A DNA stretch of 64,000 nt from Marixanthomonas ophiurae (GCF_003413745.1 NZ_QVID01000001.1:1116001-1180000), one strand, 5' to 3'. Positions 23,464 to 33,218 are shown, counted from the stretch's first letter. Notes: generated from the letters alone by a model not told the origin. Translations and numbers: made by a program.

Positions 23464-23703
23464 TTACATGTCATCAGTACCACCGGTGCCTGTGTTTTCT
23501 TCCACTTCATTAACACCTTCTTCAATAGCGTCTCCTGTGTCATTCACTGCATCTTCAACTGCATCACCAGCATCGTCCATAGAATCTTCTACATCATCTG
23601 CTACGTCTTCTACGTCGTCTGCTTTTTTGTTGGTGTCTCTACAAGACACAAAAGTGGTGCTAAATGCGACTACTAATGCTAAACTTAAAATTACTTTTTT
23701 CAT
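23464..23703 (-). CDS. Small acidic lipoprotein (second of a tandem trio)
   Basis: The 79-residue protein has signal MKKVILSLALVVAFSTTFVSC, then RDTNKK. The mature part is a very acidic Asp/Val/Ala repeat region ('VEDVADDVEDSMDDAGDAVEDAVND'), probably a helix or disordered. It lies between the other two trio members with 34 and 33 bases of spacing. Function is unknown. Confidence 0.7.
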   Translation of the reverse strand: MKKVILSLALVVAFSTTFVSCRDTNKKADDVEDVADDVEDSMDDAGDAVEDAVNDTGDAIEEGVNEVEENTGTGGTDDM

Positions 23704-23736
23704 GATTATTGGGTTTTTGTTGTTAGGTTACTAAAT

Positions 23737-23967
23737 TTAATTATCATCACCAATTTTGTCAATCTCTTCGTTAACTTCTTTGTTAACTTCCTTATCAACT
23801 TCTTTAGCAGTTCTTTCTAAAATTCCTTCAGACTCTTTTTCTACAGGAACCTCTTTTTCTACTTCTACTTCACGAACAACCTCTTTGGTTTCTGTTTTAG
23901 TATCTCTACACGAAGTTGTACAGAAGCCTACTAATGCCAATGCGGCTACAATAAATACTTTTTTCAT
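23737..23967 (-). CDS. Small charged lipoprotein (first of a tandem trio)
   Basis: The 76-residue protein has signal MKKVFIVAALALVGFCTTSC, then RDTKTE. The mature segment alternates Glu, Lys and Val ('VVREVEVEKEVPVEKESEG') and then repeats KEVNKEVNEEID. It is similar in design to the next two genes, with the same SCRD start. It is probably outer-membrane anchored. Function is unknown. Confidence 0.7.
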   Translation of the reverse strand: MKKVFIVAALALVGFCTTSCRDTKTETKEVVREVEVEKEVPVEKESEGILERTAKEVDKEVNKEVNEEIDKIGDDN

Positions 23968-24083
23968 AATTGGTTTGTGTTAAATTATGTGACAAATCTA
24001 TGTATTTTAACAGTTGGCATATTGTAAAGTTTTATTAAAATTTAAATCCAAAGGCTTTAAAATAAGTAGATTTAAAAGAAAAA

Positions 24084-24737
24084 ATGAACTTTAAGAGCTT
24101 ATATCAATTCCTTCGGAACCTACAGAAAAACAACAATAAGGAATGGATGGACGCACACCGTGGAGAATATCATACTGTACGTGATTCATATATTGATTGG
24201 TTAAACGAAATGGATATAAAATTGGCCGCTATTGATGCTGATTATACACCCACCACAGGTAAAAAAGCCATCAATCGTATAAATAACAACCTGATGTTTC
24301 ATCCCAATAAACCTATTTATAAAGACCATTTTGGAGCGGGTTTGGATCAAGAAAGCAAACAAGGTGATTTTTACATTCACTTAGGGGTTAATGAGTCGTT
24401 TATTGGAGGCGGGTACTGGCACCCGTCTTCTAAAATTTTAAAAAGTATCCGCGCAGCGATAGATTATAATGGAGAAGAATTAAAAAGGATTCTTAACAAA
24501 CAGAGCTTTAAAGCCCTGTTTGGGGATATGATTGTTGATGATCCTCTTAAAACATCCCCGAAAGGATACTCCCAAGACCATAAGCATATTGATTTATTGC
24601 GACGAAAATCGTTTGCAGTCTCCTGTCCACTTACCCAAAAGGAAGTAATGGCATCAAATTTTGAAGAAAAGGTCATTGCTATTTACAAAGAAATGTTGCC
24701 TTTTAGGCGTTATTTAAATCAGGCCGTTACGGTTTAA
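24084..24737 (+). CDS. DUF2461 family protein
   Basis: The 217-residue soluble protein has family hallmarks: 'LYQFLRNLQKNNNKEWMDAHR', 'FHPNKPIYKDHFGAGL', 'FYIHLGVNESFIGGGYWHP' and a late 'FAVSCPLTQKEV'. DUF2461 (TIGR02453) proteins are widespread in Bacteroidota without a known reaction. The gene stands alone and its 3' end overlaps the convergent waaA gene by 24 bases. Confidence 0.9.
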   Translation: MNFKSLYQFLRNLQKNNNKEWMDAHRGEYHTVRDSYIDWLNEMDIKLAAIDADYTPTTGKKAINRINNNLMFHPNKPIYKDHFGAGLDQESKQGDFYIHLGVNESFIGGGYWHPSSKILKSIRAAIDYNGEELKRILNKQSFKALFGDMIVDDPLKTSPKGYSQDHKHIDLLRRKSFAVSCPLTQKEVMASNFEEKVIAIYKEMLPFRRYLNQAVTV

Positions 24738-25967
24738 TTTAGTTATATAGTTTAATGTGATGTTTGTCGCGCCTGTATTGCTGTTTACAAAATGCTCGGC
24801 AATCATCCCGGTTTTCTCCCTGAAACTTGAATTAGTAACTAGTTTGTTTAAAATTTCGGTGCATTCTGCTGCTGAATCTACTGCATAAAGCCCAGCTAAT
24901 TGCTGTAATCGCTTGGCTTCTGGAAAGTTCTCAAAATTCTTTCCAATTACAATAGGAACCCCAAAAGTGGCGGGTTCTAATATGTTATGTAAACCGGTTT
25001 TTCCCATGGCACCACCTACATATGCAATATCGGCGTAGCTATATATTTTGGTCAATAAGCCAATAGTGTCAATTATAAAAACGGAATAATCAGCTAATTT
25101 TTTTCCTTCTTTTTCTGAATACTTAACCGATGAACCTTTCAGTTTTTTTCTAAAGTGCTCAATTTTTGAAGTATCAATATTATGGGGTGCAATAATGAAT
25201 TTTACATCTTCCGAAGCTTCATTTATATACTTCAGTAAAACTGCTTCGTCTTCTGGCCAAGTACTTCCGCAGACAATACAAAGCGAATTTTCTTTAAATG
25301 CTGAAATAAAAGACAACGAGTTGTCATGCTCAATCTGATGCGAAACTCGATCAAAACGAGTATCTCCACTCACAGTCACATTTGTTATATTGATGCTGTG
25401 CAATAGTGCTTCTGAAGTTTTATCCTGCACAAAAATATGATCAAAACTTTTTAGAGCTTTTCTCATAAAACTACCGTGTCCTTTAAAAAACACTTGACCT
25501 TCCCTGAACAACCCTGAAATTAATAGCGTAGGGATATTACGATTTTTTAATTCGAAAAGGTAATTGGGCCAAAATTCATACTTAACAAATAAAACAAGAG
25601 AAGGATGAACGACATTAATGAATTTTTTAGCGTTAGAAATGGTATCTAATGGAAGATAAATCACCACATCAGCCACTGGAGTGCTTTTCTTTACTTCATA
25701 GCCCGATGGCGAAAAAAACGAAACCACTATTTTATGATTTGGAAATTCCCTTTTTACAGCTTTCATAATGGGAACGCCTTGCTCAAACTCTCCTAATGAT
25801 GCGCAATGAAACCAAATAGTTTTATCTTTAGAAGTAATGTGTTGTGCCAAATTTTCAAAAACTTGTGTTCTACCTGACACAAACAGCTTCATTTTTTTGC
25901 TAAAATATTGTGCTATCCATAAAAACAGGTAACTAATTCGGGTTAAAAAACTATATAAAATACGCAT
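24714..25967 (-). CDS. waaA: 3-deoxy-D-manno-octulosonic acid (Kdo) transferase
   Basis: This 417-residue GT30 glycosyltransferase adds Kdo to lipid A precursor at the inner membrane. An N-terminal hydrophobic helix (about residues 5-22) is followed by the conserved 'WFHCASLGEFEQGVP' containing the catalytic Glu. Later come 'GDTRFDRV', 'VCGSTWPEDE', 'DTIGLLTKIYSYADIAYVGGAMGKTGLHNILEPA'. These motifs and the length match the family. It overlaps the DUF2461 gene tail to tail. This supports a Gram-negative envelope with lipopolysaccharide or lipooligosaccharide. Confidence 0.95.
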   Translation of the reverse strand: MRILYSFLTRISYLFLWIAQYFSKKMKLFVSGRTQVFENLAQHITSKDKTIWFHCASLGEFEQGVPIMKAVKREFPNHKIVVSFFSPSGYEVKKSTPVADVVIYLPLDTISNAKKFINVVHPSLVLFVKYEFWPNYLFELKNRNIPTLLISGLFREGQVFFKGHGSFMRKALKSFDHIFVQDKTSEALLHSINITNVTVSGDTRFDRVSHQIEHDNSLSFISAFKENSLCIVCGSTWPEDEAVLLKYINEASEDVKFIIAPHNIDTSKIEHFRKKLKGSSVKYSEKEGKKLADYSVFIIDTIGLLTKIYSYADIAYVGGAMGKTGLHNILEPATFGVPIVIGKNFENFPEAKRLQQLAGLYAVDSAAECTEILNKLVTNSSFREKTGMIAEHFVNSNTGATNITLNYITKLNRNGLI

Positions 25968-26213
25968 ACATGGAATATATACCGCTAAAATACGGTATTA
26001 TACTATTATTGGAAATTTATAGTTATATCTATTGAAGTTTTAATAGTAAAATCCCCTTTTTTTCTGAAAATCCTATTATTAACAAGAGCAGTCTGTGTCT
26101 TATTTCCCCGTGAATTTCAAAATAAAATCGGTTTAACAAAAAATTAGTACGTTTATAAATGGTTGGCACGGTTTTTTATATAATTTAGAACATTAAAATA
26201 GAAGAAGAAAGAT

Positions 26214-28367
26214 ATGCGAATTATGAAAAAGAATTTAAAGGTACTGTTCCTTGCTGTATTTGTTGCGGTCGCATCATGCAGTTTTACAACCAAAGAGTTT
26301 AACGATACCGATAAAGATAAAGTACTTATAGATCTTATAACCTATGTATTGCAAAAAGGGCATTACAGTCCGGCAGACATAAACGATGAGTTTTCTGCAG
26401 AGGTTTATAAAGATTTTATAACAGGGTTAGATCCATTAAAAAGATACTTCCTTGCTTCAGACATTGAAGAGTTCAGTAAATACAAAACTGAGATTGACGA
26501 CCAAATAAAAAGTAAAGACCTTACGTTTTTTAACTTGGTGTACAATCGTTTGCAAGAACGGATGGAAGATGTGAAAAAAATCTATCCTGAGGTATTAAAT
26601 ACTCCTTTTGATTACACAAAAGACGAATCTATAAATGTAGATTATGACAATATTGATTACGTATCTTCCAAAAAAGAATTGAAAGAACGTTGGAGACAAC
26701 AGCTTAAGTTTTCCACTATTTCTACTTATTACGATAATGTTGAGGAAAATAAAACAGCAGCTGCTGATAATGATTGGGAAGAAAACGAAGACTTTAAGCC
26801 TGAGAGTGAAGAAGAATTAGAAGTTAAAGCTCGCGAAACCTCAAAAACTTCATTAGATGAGTATTTCGATTTCACACAAGATTTAGAACGAAAAGACTAT
26901 TTTTCAATCTATTTAACCACTATTGTTGAGGAGTTTGATCCGCATACCAATTATTTTGCTCCGCCAGATAAAGATCGGTTCGACCTTAGAATGAGTGGGC
27001 GTTTAGAAGGTATTGGAGCACGGCTTCAAAAGAAAAATGATTATATAAAAGTAATCGAAGTAATAAGTGGTGGTCCAGTGTGGCGTGGTGATCATCTTCA
27101 AGTAGGAGACCTAATCACAAAGGTTAGACAAGAAGATGAAGATAAAGCTGTCAGTATTGTAGGAATGCGTGTTGACGATGCTGTAAAATTGATAAAAGGA
27201 CCAAAAGGTACAAAAGTGACGTTGACGGTAAAACGTGTAGATGGTGCTATTGAAGAAGAAACTATTACTCGCGATGTAGTAGAATTAGAAGAAACGTATG
27301 CTAAATCTTCTCTTATTGAAAAAGAGAACAACAATTATGGGCTTATAAACCTTCCACAGTTTTATTTTAACATGGAAGACTATAAAGAGCGAAATGCTGC
27401 CAGTGACGTAAAAAAAGAAATTGAGCGACTTAAAGAAGAAGGTATAGAAGGATTGGTTCTTGACCTTCGTGGAAATGGCGGAGGTTCTTTACGTACAGCA
27501 GTAGATATTGCTGGTCTTTTTATAGAAGAGGGGCCTGTTGTTCAGGTAGCTTCTAACGGTAAAAAAGAAGTGTTAGAAGATGAAGACGATGCCATTGTAT
27601 GGGACGGACCATTAGTAATTTTAGTTAATGAGCTTTCAGCTTCAGCTTCTGAAATTTTAGCTGCAGCAATGCAAGATTACGAGCGTGCTATTATTTTAGG
27701 AAGTAAGCAAACTTACGGTAAGGGTACTGTTCAAAACGTATTGGATCTAAACCAATGGATTAGAAAAAGTGATATGGGCGATATGGGAGCTTTAAAAATA
27801 ACTACCCAAAAGTTCTATAGAGTTAATGGTGGTTCAACACAGCTTGAAGGTGTAAAAAGTGATGTGGTTATGCCAGATCAATACAGTTATTTTGATGTAG
27901 GGGAACGCGATTACGATAATCCATTGCCTTATGATAAGATAGACTCAGCTGATTATAAGAAATGGGATGGTTATATTGACTATAAGGAAACCATTAGCAA
28001 GAGTAAAGCTCGTATGGAAAAAAATGCACAACTTCAATTAATAGATGAAGATGCAAAATGGATAAAAGCACGTCGTGATGAGTCTGAAGTTCCACTTAAC
28101 TTTGATAAATACGTAGCCGATATAGAGAAGCGAAAGGAAGAAACAAAAAAGTTTGAAGAGATAGATAAATATGATAATAAGTTAGATTATAAATCGCTTC
28201 CTTACGAAATTGAAATGATGAAGCAAGATACTACCCTACGTGAAAAGCGTAAAAGATGGCACACAAATCTTGCTAAAGATATTTATGTTGAAGAGGCAAT
28301 TAACGTTCTTAGAGACCTGAAAATAAATAATATCAAAGCCGGAAAAATGGCAGATATTAAAAATTAA
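26214..28367 (+). CDS. prc: Carboxy-terminal processing protease (Prc/Tsp, S41)
   Basis: The 717-residue periplasmic serine protease begins with a lipoprotein-like signal (VAVASC followed by SF) and a long N-terminal domain. A PDZ domain lies at about residues 245-340 ('GPVWRGDHLQVGDLITKV', 'IVGMRVDDAVKLIKGPKGTKV'). The S41 catalytic domain has Ser in 'NELSASASEIL' and Lys in 'TYGKGTVQ', and a DUF3340-type C-terminal domain follows. It cleaves proteins from their C-termini. The start may be ATG 26214 or the second Met at 26223; an A/G-rich stretch precedes both. The next gene follows after 61 bases. Confidence 0.95.
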   Translation: MRIMKKNLKVLFLAVFVAVASCSFTTKEFNDTDKDKVLIDLITYVLQKGHYSPADINDEFSAEVYKDFITGLDPLKRYFLASDIEEFSKYKTEIDDQIKSKDLTFFNLVYNRLQERMEDVKKIYPEVLNTPFDYTKDESINVDYDNIDYVSSKKELKERWRQQLKFSTISTYYDNVEENKTAAADNDWEENEDFKPESEEELEVKARETSKTSLDEYFDFTQDLERKDYFSIYLTTIVEEFDPHTNYFAPPDKDRFDLRMSGRLEGIGARLQKKNDYIKVIEVISGGPVWRGDHLQVGDLITKVRQEDEDKAVSIVGMRVDDAVKLIKGPKGTKVTLTVKRVDGAIEEETITRDVVELEETYAKSSLIEKENNNYGLINLPQFYFNMEDYKERNAASDVKKEIERLKEEGIEGLVLDLRGNGGGSLRTAVDIAGLFIEEGPVVQVASNGKKEVLEDEDDAIVWDGPLVILVNELSASASEILAAAMQDYERAIILGSKQTYGKGTVQNVLDLNQWIRKSDMGDMGALKITTQKFYRVNGGSTQLEGVKSDVVMPDQYSYFDVGERDYDNPLPYDKIDSADYKKWDGYIDYKETISKSKARMEKNAQLQLIDEDAKWIKARRDESEVPLNFDKYVADIEKRKEETKKFEEIDKYDNKLDYKSLPYEIEMMKQDTTLREKRKRWHTNLAKDIYVEEAINVLRDLKINNIKAGKMADIKN

Positions 28368-28428
28368 GTTACGTTATAAGTGTTGTAAGTAAAATGGAAA
28401 GCTTGAACCTTTTTGTTACATTTACAGC

Positions 28429-29532
28429 GTGAAAACGTCTACTTCATTAACAAAATTAGCGCTCCAAAAGTTTAAGAAGAACTTTTGGGGCGTTTTTAGT
28501 TTTTCATTTTTAGTAGTTTGTGCCTTCATTGCAATTTTTGCATATGCCATAGCACCGGATAATTCGCAAGATGCTAACCAGATGCATCTTTCTGTTCATT
28601 CAAAACAACCCGGTTTTGCTGTGAAAATGCTTACAGTACCAGCAGAGCTTAAAGAACAAAACGCTATTTCGGTATTTTTCTTCGGAAAAAAGAATGCCGA
28701 TAGTGAAATTCCTATCTCAACCTATTCAGTTAAAGATTCAACACCTCAAGCAACATTATATACAGGTGATGGAAGTAGTGGTCTTCAAAAGGAATATCCT
28801 TTAAACTTATTCCCAGAAGCTAAAACGGTTAAAGAAATTCCTCAAAAGTATATTTCAGAAAAAACGTTTTTATTGGGTACCGATAAATATGGCCGTGACC
28901 TATTAAGCAGAATGCTAATCGGTATTCGAATATCATTGGGTATTGGTTTTGTAGCGGTTTTTATTTCCTTAGTGATAGGAGTTAGTTTAGGTGCAATAGC
29001 GGGTTATTTTGGAGGTAAAGTAGACGCAGCTATTATGTGGATTATCAATGTCACGTGGTCTATCCCTACTTTACTTTTGGTAATTGCCATCACTTTAGCT
29101 TTAGGGAAAGGGTTTTGGCAGGTTTTTATTGCTGTGGGGCTTACTATGTGGGTTGAGGTAGCAAGAGTTGTAAGAGGTCAGGTTATGGGTGTTAAACAGA
29201 TGCAATATGTTACAGCGGCAAGAGCTTTGGGGTATAAAGATTTTAGAATTATCACCAAGCATATATTACCCAATGCGATGGCTCCTGTCATTATCATTTC
29301 GGCGGCTAATTTTGCTTCCGCGATTTTAATTGAAAGTGGATTAAGCTTTTTAGGAATAGGCGCACAGCCACCTATGCCTAGTTGGGGAGGCATAATAAAA
29401 GATCATTACGCCTATATTGTGTTAGGGAAACCTTGGCTAGCCATTATCCCAGGTTTAGCTATTATGAGTTTGGTAACTGCTTTTATGCTAATTGGTAATG
29501 CGCTAAGGGATGCTTTAGATGTAAAAACATAA
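28429..29532 (+). CDS. ABC transporter permease, DppC/OppC family
   Basis: The 367-residue protein starts at a GTG. One N-terminal membrane helix (about 20-42) is followed by a periplasmic insertion of about 110 residues. Then comes the BPD_transp_1 domain with five further helices and the EAA-type loop 'YVTAARALGYKDFRIITKHILPNAMAPVI'. Such permeases pair with a DppB-like permease and ATPases to import or export peptides; no partner gene is adjacent here. The long insertion is typical of Bacteroidota copies. The substrate cannot be told. Confidence 0.9.
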   Translation: MKTSTSLTKLALQKFKKNFWGVFSFSFLVVCAFIAIFAYAIAPDNSQDANQMHLSVHSKQPGFAVKMLTVPAELKEQNAISVFFFGKKNADSEIPISTYSVKDSTPQATLYTGDGSSGLQKEYPLNLFPEAKTVKEIPQKYISEKTFLLGTDKYGRDLLSRMLIGIRISLGIGFVAVFISLVIGVSLGAIAGYFGGKVDAAIMWIINVTWSIPTLLLVIAITLALGKGFWQVFIAVGLTMWVEVARVVRGQVMGVKQMQYVTAARALGYKDFRIITKHILPNAMAPVIIISAANFASAILIESGLSFLGIGAQPPMPSWGGIIKDHYAYIVLGKPWLAIIPGLAIMSLVTAFMLIGNALRDALDVKT

Positions 29533-29548
29533 AAGCAAACGACTACAC

Positions 29549-29995
29549 TTAGTCTACTCGTGTATAATTTTCAGAATAATATTTATTGCCTTGTTCGTCA
29601 AGTGCTATTTGACTAAAAGTGCTTTCGGTTATCTCTAAATTAAAACGGAACACTTTTGTAGTGTCTATTATTTTCATCATCTGAAAAGATCCGTATTCTA
29701 AGCGTTCTTCTAGAGTACCGTCTTTTACAATATAGTTTCCATAACCAAACCATTCTACGGAATCCTTGGGGTTGTAACGTGTCCACATTACCTTATTGTT
29801 TGTGTACATTTTAACTTGGCGACTATTTTTATAATTTTCAATTGTATCAACCACCATATTGTTTTTGTACATATATTGATCTTGAAGTTCCCAAACACCT
29901 TTGAGAGTATTTTTTTCTTGTTGATCTGTTGTTGAAGCACTAATTAATATGGCAACAAGGGTTAATCCGAGAATAATAGAAGTTATTTTTTTCAT
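29549..29995 (-). CDS. Secreted hypothetical protein, lipocalin-like
   Basis: The 148-residue protein has a signal peptide at about residues 1-21. The mature part is beta-rich with 'LKGVWELQDQYMYKNN', 'KMYTNNKVMWTRYN' and 'YGSFQMMKI', a pattern of small lipocalin-like domains in Bacteroidota that begin with GxW. I cannot name the family with certainty. It is convergent with the ABC permease gene, their stops lying 16 bases apart. The gene stands alone. Confidence 0.65.
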   Translation of the reverse strand: MKKITSIILGLTLVAILISASTTDQQEKNTLKGVWELQDQYMYKNNMVVDTIENYKNSRQVKMYTNNKVMWTRYNPKDSVEWFGYGNYIVKDGTLEERLEYGSFQMMKIIDTTKVFRFNLEITESTFSQIALDEQGNKYYSENYTRVD

Positions 29996-30446
29996 AGGGA
30001 TAGGTTTTTAAATGAAAAAAGAATTAAGTACAGTAAGGTACAAAAAATCAGTAACTTAACATATTATATATGAATGTGGTTTTATAAAATTGAAGTCTAG
30101 CGTAGATTTAAAATAGAAAAGCCATCACAGATGTGATGACTTTTCGCCCCAAATTTGATCGACCCACCTTAGGTTGGTCAACCTACTTATGTATAACAAA
30201 GCTACTAAAATTTATAAGTTTACTATCATAATTTTCTTTTTTGTGAAAAAAATAAGGGTTACTACGTAGGATATAACTCTCTAAAATAGAAATGGTTACT
30301 GGGTGTTTTTGTAGGAAAAGTCCAAATAGTTGTAACGTGTTATTATAATCTATCAATTGTAAACACTTATAAAACAGTTAAAAAAAAGTAAATTCACTTT
30401 TCAGCGTTTTTAAACATGGTATCTTTAAAAAATTCTTACTGCGCTT
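29996..30446. other. 450-base intergenic region with two hairpins
   Basis: No gene is seen. It holds a terminator-like hairpin at 30116-30145 (CATCACA/TGTGATG flanked by AAAAG/CTTTT). An imperfect inverted repeat lies at 30161-30179 (GACCCACC/GGTTGGTC). The rest is AT-rich and presumably contains the divergent promoters of the flanking genes. Confidence 0.5.
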
Positions 30447-31679
30447 ATGACACTACGTTGGGTAATTTTTATTTCAATATATATATTAGTTGACCTTTAT
30501 GCTTTTCAAGCGATTAAAACTCTTACCCGCAACTATTGGGTATATGGGCTTTGGGTGCTAATTTCTCTTTTAATATTGGGAGCCTTAATCTATCAATTAG
30601 GAATTTTAGATTCTGGAAGAATGATAGGTTTGGACAAAATGTATGTTTTTGGCTTTTTTTTAGTCGTTTTTGTTCCAAAATTGATATTGATTATTTTAAT
30701 GTTCGGCGAAGATATTATCCGCCTATTCGTTGGGCTTTTTACAAAAATTGGAGGTGGTAGCGAAGCATTTCATCTTCCTTCAAGAAGAAAATTTGTTAGT
30801 ACGTTGGCATTGGGTATTGCGGCAATTCCTTTCGCTTCATTGTTGTACGGTATGTACAAAGGGAAATACAATTATAAAGTTTTAAAGTACGCTTTAGAGT
30901 TTGATGATTTACCAGATGCTTTTCACGGTTATACTATTACGCAACTAAGCGACATTCATAGTGGAAGTTTTAACGATGAAGACAAAGTTGCTTACGCAGT
31001 AAACTTAGCCAATGAGCAGGAGAGTGATGTAATTCTTTTTACGGGTGATCTTGTTAATAATGTTGCAGATGAAATGAATCGTTGGAAAAAAACTTTTTCA
31101 ACTTTAAAAGCAAAAGACGGCGTGTTTTCAATACTTGGAAATCACGATTACGGTGATTATGTAAGCTGGGAAACCGAAGTTGCTAAAAAAGAGAATCTTG
31201 CGCAATTGAAAGCCCTTCAGAAAGAAATAGGGTGGGATTTATTGTTGAACGAAAATCGAACGCTTACACGAAACGGAGAACAAATTAAATTAATAGGAGT
31301 TGAAAATTGGGGAGAGGGAGGATTTAAAAAAGCAGGTGACCTCAATAAGGCTTCCGAAGGCGTTGCTAAAGAAGACTTTAAAATACTTATGAGCCACGAT
31401 CCATCACACTGGAAAGCTCAAGTAAAAGAAGATGATAGAAATTATCAGCTTACCTTAAGTGGTCACACACATGGCATGCAATTTGGTATTGATATACCTG
31501 GATGGATTAAATGGAGTCCGGTGAAATACCGCTATGAAAACTGGGCAGGTATTTATGAAGAATTTGGAAGGTATATAAATGTAAACCGTGGTTTTGGCTT
31601 TTTGGGTTACCCAGGAAGAGTTGGAATGTGGCCTGAAATTACGGTTATCCAACTTAAAAAACGAGGTAAAGAAGCATAA
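30447..31679 (+). CDS. Membrane-anchored metallophosphoesterase
   Basis: The 410-residue protein has four hydrophobic helices in its first 110 residues and another near 'FVSTLALGIAAIPFASLLYG'. A calcineurin-like phosphoesterase domain follows with the full metal set: 'LSDIHSGSF', 'FTGDLVNN', 'LGNHDYGDY', 'MSHDPSHW' and 'LSGHTHGMQFG'. Related YkuE/YaeI-type proteins hydrolyse phosphodiesters at the membrane (for example lipid-linked). The substrate is unknown here. It is followed 53 bases later by the thioredoxin-like gene. Confidence 0.9.
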   Translation: MTLRWVIFISIYILVDLYAFQAIKTLTRNYWVYGLWVLISLLILGALIYQLGILDSGRMIGLDKMYVFGFFLVVFVPKLILIILMFGEDIIRLFVGLFTKIGGGSEAFHLPSRRKFVSTLALGIAAIPFASLLYGMYKGKYNYKVLKYALEFDDLPDAFHGYTITQLSDIHSGSFNDEDKVAYAVNLANEQESDVILFTGDLVNNVADEMNRWKKTFSTLKAKDGVFSILGNHDYGDYVSWETEVAKKENLAQLKALQKEIGWDLLLNENRTLTRNGEQIKLIGVENWGEGGFKKAGDLNKASEGVAKEDFKILMSHDPSHWKAQVKEDDRNYQLTLSGHTHGMQFGIDIPGWIKWSPVKYRYENWAGIYEEFGRYINVNRGFGFLGYPGRVGMWPEITVIQLKKRGKEA

Positions 31680-31732
31680 TCAAAGGGAAATACTATATTT
31701 GTAATAGAGGTATTCAAGAAACACGATAAGAA

Positions 31733-32029
31733 ATGTCAAAATTTGGAGAATTAATCGAAACGAAGCTACCAGTCCTACTTGCATTTTTTGCAGATTGGGA
31801 CGAGGCTTGTAAAGAAATGCACCCAACCTTACGGGATGCAGCCGCTGCGCTTGGTGATAAAGCAAAAGTTGTTAAAATTGATGTAGAAAAAAATCAAGAA
31901 CTAGCCGAAGCACTTCGCATTAAAGGGCTGCCTACGCTTATGATCTACAAAAATGGCGAAATGAAATGGCGCCAAAGCGGAGAACAAGATGCCAATACAC
32001 TTATCGGTTTAGTCAAGGAATATATATAG
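31733..32029 (+). CDS. Thioredoxin-like protein lacking the first active-site Cys
   Basis: The 98-residue thioredoxin fold has 'VLLAFFADWDEACKEMHPTL' in place of the usual WCGPCK, so the motif is D-E-A-C with only the second Cys left. The cis-Pro region is normal ('IKGLPTLMIYKNGE'). Classical disulfide reductase activity needs both cysteines, so this one may act as a monothiol, a binding protein or a chaperone. A TATATTTG promoter box at 31694-31701 precedes the start. It stands as a single gene. Confidence 0.85.
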   Translation: MSKFGELIETKLPVLLAFFADWDEACKEMHPTLRDAAAALGDKAKVVKIDVEKNQELAEALRIKGLPTLMIYKNGEMKWRQSGEQDANTLIGLVKEYI

Positions 32030-32163
32030 TCCTTCTTACCATAATGCGTTCGCAGTCATTTTGATAAAAATGAAAAACCACATCTTGATAATCACGCCTT
32101 ACTTTTTATTTTTAAATTAGTACTGCCTACTATTTGATTCAAATATCAACAAATAACATTTTT

Positions 32164-32721
32164 ATGATTTCAGAAATAATAAAAAGCAGACGTTCTGTTT
32201 TTCCAATTCAATATAATAATCAACCTATTTCAAAAGAAGAAATTCAGACGATCCTTCAATCGGCCAATTGGGCACCTACCCACAGAAAGACTGAACCATG
32301 GCGCTTTAAAATTTTTCATTCTGAAACTGCTAGAAAACAATTAGCTGAATTTTTAGGTAAAACCTATAAAGAGATAGTTGAGAGTCCTTCAGAATTTAAA
32401 CAAAAAAAGATTGAGGAGAAACCGATGCAATCTGCTTGTGTTATTGCTATTTGTATGCAGCGCGATCCTAAAGAATCAGTACCCGAATGGGAAGAGGTTG
32501 CAGCTACAGCGATGGCGGTTCAAAATATGTGGCTCACTGCTCACGATCTAAAAATAGGTGCATATTGGAGCTCCCCAGCACTGAAAGACCATATACATAA
32601 ATTAGTAGATTTTAATGAAGGAGAACGGTGCTTAGGCTTTTTCTTTATGGGAAAATACGACGAAAATTTACCCGAAGGTGTTAGAAAAACTAGTGTTGAA
32701 GAAAAAACAACTTGGTTTTAA
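32164..32721 (+). CDS. Nitroreductase family protein
   Basis: The protein has 185 residues from the ATG at 32164; an in-frame TTG 30 bases upstream lacks support. It begins 'MISEIIKSRRSVFPIQYNNQPISKEEIQTILQSANWAPTHRKTEPWRF', typical of FMN-dependent nitroreductases with the RRS phosphate-binding motif. It ends with 'LGFFFMGKYDENLPEG'. These enzymes reduce nitro or quinone compounds with NAD(P)H. Its 3' end overlaps the convergent DUF456 gene by four bases. Confidence 0.9.
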   Translation: MISEIIKSRRSVFPIQYNNQPISKEEIQTILQSANWAPTHRKTEPWRFKIFHSETARKQLAEFLGKTYKEIVESPSEFKQKKIEEKPMQSACVIAICMQRDPKESVPEWEEVAATAMAVQNMWLTAHDLKIGAYWSSPALKDHIHKLVDFNEGERCLGFFFMGKYDENLPEGVRKTSVEEKTTWF

Positions 32722-33218
32722 AAAAAGGAATCCAAGTTAGTCCAGACTTTATAAACAAATAGCCCTAAATAAACTAGCGTAGCCATAAACTTGATAAAAG
32801 TGGAAGCTAAGAATCCAATAAAAGATCCAAATGCAGCTTTCAATGCATGATTACCACGGGTTTGGTTAAATACCACTTCGCCTATAAAAGCGCCAGCAAA
32901 CGGACCAATTAAGATTCCGAAAGGGATGGGAGCAATAATTCCGACAATTAGACCAATTGTAGTTCCCCACGCTCCAGCTTTACTACCGCCAAACTTTTTA
33001 GTACCCATAGCTGGAATTACATAATCCAATACATATAAGCCAATTGCCACAATGCCAGTTATGGTAATAAAAATCCAATCAAATTCAAGGGAAGGTGCGA
33101 GATATAAGAGTATTAAGCCCAACCAACTAATGGGTACGCCTGGTAAAACGGGTAGAACACTTCCTAATATGCCAATGAGCATACACACCAATCCCAAAAC
33201 AAGTAAAATGACATCCAT
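32718..33218 (-). CDS. DUF456 family membrane protein
   Basis: The 166-residue, very hydrophobic protein has about four transmembrane segments and Gly-rich 'GSVLPVLPGVPISWLGLILLYL' and 'GTTIGLIVGIIAPIPFGILIGPFAGAFIGE' stretches (read as separate segments). These are diagnostic of DUF456. No function is established. It is divergent from the blaI-like gene, with 105 bases between the starts. Confidence 0.9.
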   Translation of the reverse strand: MDVILLVLGLVCMLIGILGSVLPVLPGVPISWLGLILLYLAPSLEFDWIFITITGIVAIGLYVLDYVIPAMGTKKFGGSKAGAWGTTIGLIVGIIAPIPFGILIGPFAGAFIGEVVFNQTRGNHALKAAFGSFIGFLASTFIKFMATLVYLGLFVYKVWTNLDSFF

